Shown here one piece after another: positions 35,609 to 42,468 of a stretch of DNA of 64,000 nt. A program made the translations under genes and the position numbers. How positions within the stretch are numbered: the stretch's first letter is position 1; each line of letters starts with the position of its first letter. The notes below the pieces were generated by a model. That model did no database searches and was not told the origin of the DNA. It was given only the letters and a program-made list of their open reading frames with translations. This DNA comes from Actinomadura_C alba. Its GTDB lineage: Bacteria; Actinomycetota; Actinomycetes; Streptosporangiales; Streptosporangiaceae. The DNA is taken from positions 124,001 to 188,000 of the forward strand of contig NZ_BAAAOK010000010.1 in the NCBI RefSeq assembly GCF_039530285.1, given 5' to 3'.

Positions 35609-36562
35609 TCAGGGCAGGTAGGCGGGCTTGGTGAACGCGGTGGCGGTCACGAGATCGATCAGTTTCCCGTACTCGATTCCGTCGGCCGCGGCCATCGTGG
35701 CGAGGTTCCCCTGCGGTGACAGGCCGGGCAGCGTGTTGATCTCCAGGACGCTGAGCCTGCCGTTCGGGGTAGCGATGAAGTCGACCCGCGACACGCCGTG
35801 CGCGCCGACCAGGCGGTGCACGCGCATCGCGAGCTGCTGGGCCCGGAGCAGTTCGTTGGCCGGCAACCGCGCCGGGCAGTGGTAGCGCCGCTGCGCAGGG
35901 TCGTGCTTGGCCACGTAGTCGTAGAAGTCCCGGTCGGTCTCGGTCTCCAGCGGCGGCAGCGTCCTCAGCTCGCCGCCGACCTCCAGGAGCCCGACCGTGA
36001 TGGAGGCCCCGGGCAGGAACTCCTCGGCCATGAACTCGCCGTACAGTTCGACGGGGCGGTCCTCGAGCCAGTGGCACAGGTCCTCGCACGTGCGGATCAC
36101 CGTCGTCTCCAGGCTGCCGCCGCCGGACGTCGGCTTGAGCACGACGGGCAGTCCGAGCCGCTCAACGATGCGGTCGGCCTCACGAAGGGTCGCGCAGTCG
36201 CACACGGCGGTGTACGCCGCAGTGTCGAGCCGCGCCATCTCGACGAGCTTCTTGAAGCGGGGCTTGTACATGGCCGTCGCGCTGGCCAGCACCCCTGACC
36301 CGGCGTAAGGGATTCCGATTGTGTCCAGCGCGCCCTGCATCTTGCCATCCTCACCGCCAGGACCATGCAGCGCGATCAACGCGACGTCGATCCGCCCGAC
36401 CAGTTCCGCGACCGTGACCACAGAGGTGTCGACCAGCTCCACGCTGTAGCCGTGTGACGTGAGTGCGTCCGCTGCTGCGCGACCGGAGATCAGCGACCCC
36501 GACCGCTCGGGGGAGTCGCCCCCGTGTAGGACGCCGATCCGGCAAGAGCCAAGGTTGTTCAT
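35609..36562 (-). CDS. Ddl-like ATP-grasp ligase
   Basis: A protein of 317 residues close in layout to D-alanine:D-alanine ligase. It has GVLHGGDSPERSGSLISGR at the N-terminus, LHGPGGEDGKMQGALDTIGIPYAGSG near residue 65, LPVVLKPTSGGGS near residue 130, DFYDYVAKHDP and YHCPARLP, then SRVDFIATPNGRLSVLEINTLPGLSP at the metal-binding end. Two substrate-facing places differ from housekeeping Ddl: ASATAMYK replaces SxxxMDK, and SPQGNL replaces the SHSL-type loop. It may therefore join other amino acids. ATG 36562 follows GGGAGG. It is not next to mur or other cell-wall genes. Confidence 0.8.
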   Translation of the reverse strand: MNNLGSCRIGVLHGGDSPERSGSLISGRAAADALTSHGYSVELVDTSVVTVAELVGRIDVALIALHGPGGEDGKMQGALDTIGIPYAGSGVLASATAMYKPRFKKLVEMARLDTAAYTAVCDCATLREADRIVERLGLPVVLKPTSGGGSLETTVIRTCEDLCHWLEDRPVELYGEFMAEEFLPGASITVGLLEVGGELRTLPPLETETDRDFYDYVAKHDPAQRRYHCPARLPANELLRAQQLAMRVHRLVGAHGVSRVDFIATPNGRLSVLEINTLPGLSPQGNLATMAAADGIEYGKLIDLVTATAFTKPAYLP

Positions 36563-36690
36563 CCGGGATACCTCCCTCAGGGGGTTGTCGAGTTCGGGTC
36601 CGGTGTCAGGCAGCTCGTGCCGGCGGTAGGGCGGACGTCCGGCCGCGCGCAGGCACGTCCACGTCTGAAGACCCACGAGATGCCGACGGG

Positions 36691-37125
36691 TCACCGCCGG
36701 TCCCTGGTGCTGGAGGCGATGGACCGCTCGAGTCGCTCTTTGTGGGCCTGAATGTCGAGAAGCCCGGTGGTGATGGCCTCGGGTGGGATGGCGTCGCCGA
36801 GGACCTGACCGGGATCGGTGAACATCGGGCGCAGCCTGGTCCACGCAGACGGTGCGGGCAGGTCATCCCACGCGAGGTCGCCCACTGGGTCGATCCGGCA
36901 GCGCGCGATCAGCCTCTCGTAGACGTACGCGGTGCGGATGAAGCTCAGGGCGACCCGGTGCACGAGACCACGCGGTCCGGCCGGAATGCGCGCGAGCGCG
37001 TCCACGACCTCGTTCAGGGCGACCTCGTAGTCATCGGTCACGCCGCAGGCGCCGACTCCGGCTCCTCCGACGATCGACCAGGAGTAGAGCCGTGGTGGTT
37101 CCCAAGGTCGTCGTTGTGCGTACAC
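36691..37125 (-). CDS. Hypothetical protein, first gene of the island's minus-strand operon
   Basis: A protein of 144 residues starting at GTG 37125 (VYAQRRPWEPPRLYSWSIVGG), with AAGGAG about 11 bases upstream. It is mostly helical and soluble, and contains a conserved-looking glycine/cysteine segment, SIVGGAGVGACGV, near residue 17 and an acidic DPVGDLAWDDLPAPSAWTR near residue 77. No family is recognised. It is transcribed ahead of the Ddl-like gene, with 128 bases between. It is too large to be a typical precursor peptide, although its N-terminal region is glycine-rich. It is divergent from the regulator. Confidence 0.65.
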   Translation of the reverse strand: MYAQRRPWEPPRLYSWSIVGGAGVGACGVTDDYEVALNEVVDALARIPAGPRGLVHRVALSFIRTAYVYERLIARCRIDPVGDLAWDDLPAPSAWTRLRPMFTDPGQVLGDAIPPEAITTGLLDIQAHKERLERSIASSTRDRR

Positions 37126-37244
37126 CGTTACCAGGTCTCCTTGTCGAATCTCGGCTTCTGTTCGTCACGCCGTTTGCTTGTACGACGGGCGCGTATGGCG
37201 CTTTCATTGAGCCAAGAGGACAACTCGCTGAACAGTGATTTGAC

Positions 37245-37265
37245 GTGGGCAGTTGAGACGCCCAC
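37245..37265. promoter_or_regulatory. Inverted repeat upstream of the island regulator
   Basis: GTGGGC (37245-37250) and GCCCAC (37260-37265) pair perfectly around 9 bases, just after TTGACG at 37240-37245. It lies in the divergent gap between the 144-aa gene and the HTH regulator, 23 bases before the regulator's ATG, where an autoregulatory operator would be expected. Confidence 0.4.
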
Positions 37266-37288
37266 AACGTCCACAATCTGGAGGTGGC

Positions 37289-38632
37289 ATGCCAAGAGCT
37301 CCGCAGCCAGTTGATCCGCACGAGTCTCCGCGGCACTTACTGGGCGCTGCCCTACGGCATTGGCGCTGCGATGTGCGGGGAATGGATCTACGTGAGCTCG
37401 CCGCTCAGGCGTTCGTGGACTTCTCACAATTGGCCAAATGGGAGCGCGGCGTCCGGTCGGTCCCTGCCGATGCGATCAGCCGACTCGACGATGCCCTTGA
37501 GGCCGGCAGTCACCTGGTCGCCCTATACGCGGCCGTGACGGAGCTGGACGACCTGCGCGCCCGTCAGTTCCGTGGAGAACAGTCGACCGACGGCTCCTAT
37601 GAGGTGCAGATGGATCAAAGTCGCCGCCGGATCTTGCAGAGCCTCGCTGCTCTCGGGGCGTCTTCAGCCTCGGCTACCGCTCTCGAACAGATCCGGCACG
37701 CCTTCGTCTCCGTTCTGCCCGACGACCGCCGGTACGTCATCGCGGACTGGGAGGAGATCACAGCCGACCACGGGCACGCGTTCCTCACGACCCCTGCGGC
37801 GGAGCTGCTTTCTGACATCGCCGCGGACGCCGTTGCCCTCCAGCAGGTGATCCGGAATTCCGATGAACGCGCGAGCGGCGAGTTGTACCGGCCGGCGGGG
37901 CAACTGGCGGCGCTGATGGCGCTCACACTTGGTTGCCTTCGCGAAAAGCGGGAGGCCAGGCACTGGTGGCAGATCGCCCGGCACGCCGCTGACGCGTCTG
38001 AGGACCTCACCCTCAGGGTCTGGGTCCGCGGGTATGAGGCGATGTCCAGTCTGTACGAACGCCGCCCTCTCCAAGTGGTCATCAGCCGCGCGGAGGAAGC
38101 GATCTCGATCGCCGGGGACTCGCGGTGCCCGGCGGTCCTGGAGGCGATGGCTGCTCGCGCCCAAGCATTGGCGGCGCTTGGTCAGCCGCGTGAGGCCGAG
38201 GCCACCATGCGATCGATGGAGACCGTTTGGGAGAAGCAGCCGAGTGGCTCTCCCCACGATCGATTGTCGGCTCGCATCTGGCCCGAGACCGCGCTACGGC
38301 ACACCCAGAGCTGGGTGTACGCGCACACCGGCAGCCCGGCTGCGGACGACGCTCAAGAAGCAGCGCTCGCGCTGTACCCGCCGCAGATGTGCCGGCAAGC
38401 CGCGCAGATCAACCTGCTCCGCGCTGTCTCCCTCATCCGAGGTGGCCACATCGGTGACGGTGTCGAGCACGCCGGCCGGGTGGTCGAAGCCCTCCCTGCT
38501 GGGCACCGGACCATGGGAGTCGAGCAGAACGCACGCGATGTCCTCGCTCTGGTTCCGGAGTCCGAGACCGAGCGGCCGGCAGTGGTGGAGTATCGCGAGC
38601 TTCTATCCTTGTCCGCGCCCGGCAGCGCCTAG
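37289..38632 (+). CDS. HTH (XRE) regulator with TPR-like C-terminal domain
   Basis: A protein of 447 residues. The N-terminal HTH of XRE type reads LGAALRHWRCDVRGMDLRELAAQAFVDFSQLAKWERGVRSVPADAISRLDDAL. After a short linker come about 300 residues of helical repeats resembling TPRs (AMAARAQALAALGQPREAEATMRSME, QAAQINLLRAVSLIRGGHIGDGVEHAG). This build is common in actinomycete regulators of development and secondary metabolism, and the repeats may bind a signalling peptide or partner. ATG 37289 follows GGAGG closely. It is divergent from the peptidase/ligase operon and 12 bases ahead of a GNAT gene. Confidence 0.82.
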   Translation: MPRAPQPVDPHESPRHLLGAALRHWRCDVRGMDLRELAAQAFVDFSQLAKWERGVRSVPADAISRLDDALEAGSHLVALYAAVTELDDLRARQFRGEQSTDGSYEVQMDQSRRRILQSLAALGASSASATALEQIRHAFVSVLPDDRRYVIADWEEITADHGHAFLTTPAAELLSDIAADAVALQQVIRNSDERASGELYRPAGQLAALMALTLGCLREKREARHWWQIARHAADASEDLTLRVWVRGYEAMSSLYERRPLQVVISRAEEAISIAGDSRCPAVLEAMAARAQALAALGQPREAEATMRSMETVWEKQPSGSPHDRLSARIWPETALRHTQSWVYAHTGSPAADDAQEAALALYPPQMCRQAAQINLLRAVSLIRGGHIGDGVEHAGRVVEALPAGHRTMGVEQNARDVLALVPESETERPAVVEYRELLSLSAPGSA

Positions 38633-38644
38633 TTGGAGGTAGCC

Positions 38645-39169
38645 ATGTCGGACATCGCCTTCGCTCGCAGAGATGGTGACGGCGCATTGGCGCAGCTCGA
38701 CGAACTGACTGAGATTCACCAACAGGTGTACGCGGAAGCGCCCTATAACAACGCGCCCAAGTATGGACGCCACCAATTCATACTGCGCACCACCGAGCAG
38801 GCCAAATCACCCGGCTTCACATTGGTCACCGCTCGGGACGGCCGGACGCTCGTCGGCTATGCCTTCGGCTTCACCATGCCTCCGGGCGGCTGGTGGGCGT
38901 GTGCGCCCGTCCCCTCTCCCAGCATCTCGAACGCGGCCAAGTTCGCGGTGATCGAGCTGCTCGTACTGGCCCCCTACCGAGGCCATGGGATCGGACGCAC
39001 CCTCTACGACGAGCTACTCCGCGACCGCGACGAGCCTTACGCCACGCTCGCCGCCGTGCCCGAGGCCTCCGCATACAGCCATTACCTGCGCTGGGGGTGG
39101 CAGCCGGCCGGCCGGATCGCCAGCGAACCGCCATACGCAGAGGCCTTGGTCCTTGCCCTGTCGCAATGA
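38645..39169 (+). CDS. GNAT-family acetyltransferase
   Basis: A protein of 174 residues with a GNAT fold. It has IELLVLAPYRGHGIGRTLYDELL, holding the acetyl-CoA pyrophosphate-binding R/QxxGxG/A pattern (RGHGIG) near residue 114, and ASAYSHYLRWGWQPAGRI near the end. The substrate is probably an amine; in this setting it could modify a small peptide or aminoacyl product, or give self-protection (inference). ATG 38645 follows GGAGG. The base composition is clearly poorer in GC than the rest of the window, supporting acquisition by transfer. It is co-transcribed with the HTH/TPR regulator. Confidence 0.82.
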   Translation: MSDIAFARRDGDGALAQLDELTEIHQQVYAEAPYNNAPKYGRHQFILRTTEQAKSPGFTLVTARDGRTLVGYAFGFTMPPGGWWACAPVPSPSISNAAKFAVIELLVLAPYRGHGIGRTLYDELLRDRDEPYATLAAVPEASAYSHYLRWGWQPAGRIASEPPYAEALVLALSQ

Positions 39170-39294
39170 CATTCCTTCAGGGCACATCGAGGGCACATTG
39201 CGGCCGGTCTTCGTCGGGGGCGGCCGGGGGTAAAACCGGTGGTCTTATGAGGGATCATTCCTATACGGTCAGCTCGGAGACGGGGTGTTAGTAA

Positions 39295-39315
39295 ATCTGC
39301 GTGAAGGGCTGAACG
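39295..39315 (+). repeat. Right copy of 21-bp direct repeat (putative attR)
   Basis: Identical over 21 bp to 34834-34854. Here it is preceded by TAG and TAA stops in the rtcB frame, so only the last five rtcB codons and stop are duplicated. It supplies GAAGGG as the ribosome site of the gene starting at 39318. Confidence 0.85.
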
Positions 39316-39317
39316 AA

Positions 39318-40172
39318 ATGACCAAGAGGCAGCGGCCGGCCACGGCGCGGGTCGCTGTCGACGGCATGAAGCTGCACCGCCGCGTGGTGCGGCTCGACGG
39401 ACGGGACCACACCGTGATCGGGCTGCGGCCGGGCGCCCGGGCCCGGTTCAGCACCAACCGCTTCCACGACACCTGGCACGTGCTGTCCGACCAGCGGGGT
39501 GCGCGGTTGCTGGCACGGCTGCTGTGGGGACTGGCCTACCAGGCCAGGCCCGGCACCATGGTGCTGATCGACCGGCCGTTCCTCACGCCCACCCCGTTCG
39601 ACGCCGACCCCGCCGATCCCATCGCCTTGCTGCCGCCCCTCCGGACGCCCTTCAAGGCGAGCGCGGCGCGGGCGCTCAGGGCGACGCTCCCGCTCACCCG
39701 GCCGCCGGACGGCACCGTCCGGTGGCGCACGCACGGCCTCGACAGGGCGCTCGCCGACGTGCGCGCTTGGCGTGAGCGCGAGGAGCCGCTGCGGGTCCTG
39801 GATCAGGAGCGGGGAACGGTGACGCGCACCGGCGGCATGGTGGTGCTGCGGCCCGGCTCGCCGGCCGAGCTCCGCTCATGGGCGGTCGCGGTGGGGGTAC
39901 TGGACATCGGCCGCTACGACATGGACTACCAGTACCTCGGGCGCTGGGACGGCGGCTATCCCGGCGAGGTCCAGATCTTCCGGCACTTCCGGTCGAACGT
40001 GGGCGTCGCCCGGCGCGCCCGGGCCGAGGTGCTCGCGCGACCCCGTGACCCCGCCGAGGCGGCTGACCGGGCCGATCCTGAGCTGCTCCGGATGCGGATC
40101 TGGGACCGCGGCGGCGACATCGCGGCCGCGGAGCGGCGGGCCCGCAAGCGCCGCGTCGAGGCCGGCCGCTGA
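39318..40172 (+). CDS. Conserved hypothetical protein, ancestral rtcB neighbour
   Basis: A basic protein of 284 residues, probably soluble. Its arginine-rich character (RVAVDGMKLHRRVVRLDGRD, ARLLARLLWGLAYQARPG) would suit RNA binding. No catalytic motif is recognised. The middle has LTRPPDGTVRWRTHGLDRALADVRAW, and the end is a charged helix, AAAERRARKRRVEAGR. The ATG at 39318 uses GAAGGG inside the right 21-bp repeat, the same sequence that ends rtcB. The gene was probably the second gene of an rtcB operon before the island inserted, so a role in RNA repair is plausible but inferred. Confidence 0.72.
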   Translation: MTKRQRPATARVAVDGMKLHRRVVRLDGRDHTVIGLRPGARARFSTNRFHDTWHVLSDQRGARLLARLLWGLAYQARPGTMVLIDRPFLTPTPFDADPADPIALLPPLRTPFKASAARALRATLPLTRPPDGTVRWRTHGLDRALADVRAWREREEPLRVLDQERGTVTRTGGMVVLRPGSPAELRSWAVAVGVLDIGRYDMDYQYLGRWDGGYPGEVQIFRHFRSNVGVARRARAEVLARPRDPAEAADRADPELLRMRIWDRGGDIAAAERRARKRRVEAGR

Positions 40173-40291
40173 GGGCGGCGAACCGCGTTCGGTGTCGGCG
40201 GACGCACGACGTCCGGGCCGGACGGTGGTGCGTCCCCCGCCACTGAGTGCGGTTCAGCGGAGGCCGCCCGCCATTGACGCCGTCTGCGCGG

Positions 40292-40687
40292 TCAGGCGTT
40301 CGCGTGCTCGGGCGTGAAATGCTCGCCCAGCACGGCGCGCTGGGTCGCCCGCGCCCGCGCGTGGCGCTCGCGTCCGGCGTCCGTGAGCGTCACGAAGATC
40401 GCCCGCCGATCGTCGGGGCACATGCTGCGGACGACGAGTCCCTCGCGCTCCAGCCGGGCCACCGTGCGTGAGAGCGCGCTCTGGCTGAGGTACATGTCGC
40501 CGGACAACTCGTTCATCCGCCGCTTCTCGCACGTCGCGTCGACGAGCCGGTCGAGAGCCTCGAACTCGCTCATGCCGATGCCGTGGGCGTCCTGAAGCGC
40601 CCGGTCCAAGGCGCAGGACACGGTGCTGTGGCAGGCGAGCAGGGCGCGCCAGCGCCGCACGAGTTGATCTTCGCCCGTCTCGCTCAT
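40292..40687 (-). CDS. MarR-family transcriptional regulator
   Basis: A protein of 131 residues with the winged HTH of MarR proteins: GIGMSEFEALDRLVDA, MYLSQSALSRTVARLEREGLVVR and SMCPDDRRAIFVTLTDAGRER, the last being the wing with its DxR motif. It is divergent from an MFS exporter and almost certainly represses it and itself through the repeated CATTTGATGC sites between them, with release by an effector. ATG 40687 begins the conserved protein; the GGAGGGG site is rather far (15 bases), and GTG 40711 is an alternative start. Confidence 0.87.
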   Translation of the reverse strand: MSETGEDQLVRRWRALLACHSTVSCALDRALQDAHGIGMSEFEALDRLVDATCEKRRMNELSGDMYLSQSALSRTVARLEREGLVVRSMCPDDRRAIFVTLTDAGRERHARARATQRAVLGEHFTPEHANA

Positions 40688-40710
40688 GCGCGGACCATAG
40701 CACCCCTCCA

Positions 40711-40765
40711 CATTTGATGCAAACGCATTTAATGCTTAGACATTTGATGCAGGCGCATGTAACTT
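40711..40765. promoter_or_regulatory. MarR operators and leaderless promoter of the MFS exporter
   Basis: CATTTGATGC occurs at 40711-40720 and again at 40741-40750, a 30-bp period. The first starts a near-palindrome reaching GCATTTAATG (40725-40734), the second a weaker one. TTAGAC (40736-40741) and TAACTT (40760-40765), 18 bases apart, form a plus-strand promoter whose start point falls on the GTG at 40772. Confidence 0.6.
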
Positions 40766-40771
40766 GCTTCA

Positions 40772-42301
40772 GTGACTTTGACTGCAACCCCCGAATCCGT
40801 CCACGCCGACCGGAGCTCCCAGGAGCCGCAGGGCTGGTCGGCGCGGCTGTGGGGCATCCTCGCCGTGCTCTCGCTCGTGCTGTTCCTCGATGGGCTCGAC
40901 GTCTCGATGGTCGGTGTCGCGCTCCCGTCGATCGGCTCCGAACTGGGGCTGACCACCTCGAGCCTCCAGTGGATCGTCAGTGGCTACGTCCTCGGCTACG
41001 GCGGACTGCTGCTGCTCGGCGGTCGCACCGCCGACCTGCTCGGCCGCCGCCGGGTCTTCCTGATCGCGCTGGCGGTGTTCGCCGTCGCCTCGCTGCTCGG
41101 CGGCCTGGTCGACTCCGGCCCGCTGCTGATCGCCACCCGTTTCATCAAGGGCGTCAGCGCCGCCTTCACCGCCCCCACCGGGCTGTCGATCATCACCACG
41201 ACCTTCGCCGAGGGAAAGGCGCGGAACAAGGCCCTGTCGATCTACACGGTCTTCGGTGCCAGCGGCTACTCGTCCGGCCTGATCTTCGGCGGGCTGACGA
41301 CCGGGATCGGCTGGCGGTGGACCTTCCTGATGCCGGTGCCGATCGCGATCCTCGCCCTCGTCGCCGGGTACTTCCTGCTCCCGCGCAACCACCCGGCCGC
41401 CGAGGGCGGCCACGACATCCTCGGCGCGCTCACCTCGACCGGCGCGATGCTGCTACTGGTCTACGGCCTCGTGACCGCCCCCGACCGGGGATGGGCCACC
41501 CCGGCGACGCTGGGCCTCTTCGTCCTCGCGATCGCCCTGCTCGCCGCGTTCGTCGCGGTCGAACGGCGGGTGGCGCACCCGCTGATCCGGCTGGGCATCC
41601 TGCGCAAGGGCACTCTCGTCCGCGCCAACCTCGCGATCGTCGCGCTGTTCGGCTCGTACCTGTCCTTCCAGTTCATCGTCACGCTCTATCTGCAGGACGT
41701 GCTGGGCTGGGAGCCGCTGACGATGGCTCTGGCGCTGTTGCCGACGGGACTGCTCGTCGCGTTGAGCGCCCCGTACGCCGGGACGATGATCGACCGCTTC
41801 GGCACGCCGCGGTTCATCGTCGCCGGGATGGCCGCGCTGACGGTCGGTTACGTGCTGTTCCTGCCCATCGGCACCGACCCCGTCTACGTCACCGCGATCC
41901 TGCCGAGCGTGATCCTGCTCGGCGTCGGCTTCGCCCTCGGCTTCCCATCGATCAACGTGCAGGCCACCGCCGGGGTCGACGACGACGAGCAGGGACTGGC
42001 CGCCGGGATCGTGCAGACGGCCGGTCAGGTCGGTGCCGCCATGGTCCTGGCCGTCACCACCGGGATCATCTCCGGTGACGGCCCGGCGGCCGGCGGCTCC
42101 CAGGCCGACATGCTGGCCGAGTACCGCCCCGGTCTGATCTTCGTCACGTTCGTGGCACTCGCCGGGCTGGGCATGACGCTCGCGCCGCTGCTGCGCCGCC
42201 GGGCCGGAGCCCACCGGGCCGGTGCTCGCCCCGCCGGTGCTCGCCCGGCCGGGCCGGTGCGGGCCGCCGCCGCGGACGAGGTGAAGGGCGAGGCGGGCTG
42301 A
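40772..42301 (+). CDS. MFS multidrug exporter, DHA2 type (14 spans)
   Basis: A protein of 509 residues with 14 predicted spans. Helix 1 carries LFLDGLDVSMVGVALPSIG, with the acidic motif D1 of DHA2 antiporters. Loop 2-3 has GGRTADLLGRRRVFLI (motif A). Helix 5 has TVFGASGYSSGLIFGGLTTG (motif C region). Near the C-terminus a repeated HRAGARPAGARPAGP tail is low-complexity. It probably exports a toxic small molecule under MarR control. The GTG at 40772 has no ribosome site and follows a -10 box by six bases, so it is likely translated leaderless. Confidence 0.9.
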   Translation: MTLTATPESVHADRSSQEPQGWSARLWGILAVLSLVLFLDGLDVSMVGVALPSIGSELGLTTSSLQWIVSGYVLGYGGLLLLGGRTADLLGRRRVFLIALAVFAVASLLGGLVDSGPLLIATRFIKGVSAAFTAPTGLSIITTTFAEGKARNKALSIYTVFGASGYSSGLIFGGLTTGIGWRWTFLMPVPIAILALVAGYFLLPRNHPAAEGGHDILGALTSTGAMLLLVYGLVTAPDRGWATPATLGLFVLAIALLAAFVAVERRVAHPLIRLGILRKGTLVRANLAIVALFGSYLSFQFIVTLYLQDVLGWEPLTMALALLPTGLLVALSAPYAGTMIDRFGTPRFIVAGMAALTVGYVLFLPIGTDPVYVTAILPSVILLGVGFALGFPSINVQATAGVDDDEQGLAAGIVQTAGQVGAAMVLAVTTGIISGDGPAAGGSQADMLAEYRPGLIFVTFVALAGLGMTLAPLLRRRAGAHRAGARPAGARPAGPVRAAAADEVKGEAG

Positions 42302-42329
42302 CCGGGGGCGGTCCTCCGGTACTCCGGCG

Positions 42330-42362
42330 CGGGAGGGCACGGCCGTTCGCCGTGCCCTCCCG
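42330..42362. terminator. Strong hairpin terminator between MFS and hypF
   Basis: Fourteen-base perfect arms (42330-42343 and 42349-42362, core GGGAGGGCACGGC) enclose a 5-base loop. There is no T run. It lies 29 bases after the MFS stop and isolates it from hypF. Confidence 0.7.
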
Positions 42363-42468
42363 GCCGCCCTCGGGCACCCGCGAACTCCCGGCGCGTGAGC
42401 CGCGTCCGCGGCACCCGGATCCGGCACACTGGCGGAACCAGCGGAACGGCCGGAGGGGGAGCGTTCTG

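Larger units (their letters stand above)
34855..39294. mobile_element. Putative 4.4-kb island inserted at the 3' end of rtcB
   Basis: The block between two perfect 21-bp direct repeats holds five genes: unknown protein, Ddl-like ligase and C39-like peptidase on the minus strand; HTH/TPR regulator and GNAT on the plus strand. Removing it together with one repeat copy would place the ATG at 39318 five bases after the rtcB stop, with GAAGGG as ribosome site, restoring a plausible two-gene operon. GC is lower inside: I count 33 of 60 bases at 38701-38760 against 42 of 60 at 39361-39420. No integrase, transposase or terminal inverted repeat is seen, so it is either mobilised in trans or a remnant. 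Confidence 0.7.

Noticed and set aside
34855..39294. Calling the island a transposon or ICE
   Set aside because: No transposase, integrase, relaxase or terminal inverted repeats can be seen. Only the direct repeat, the composition shift and the operon restoration support mobility.
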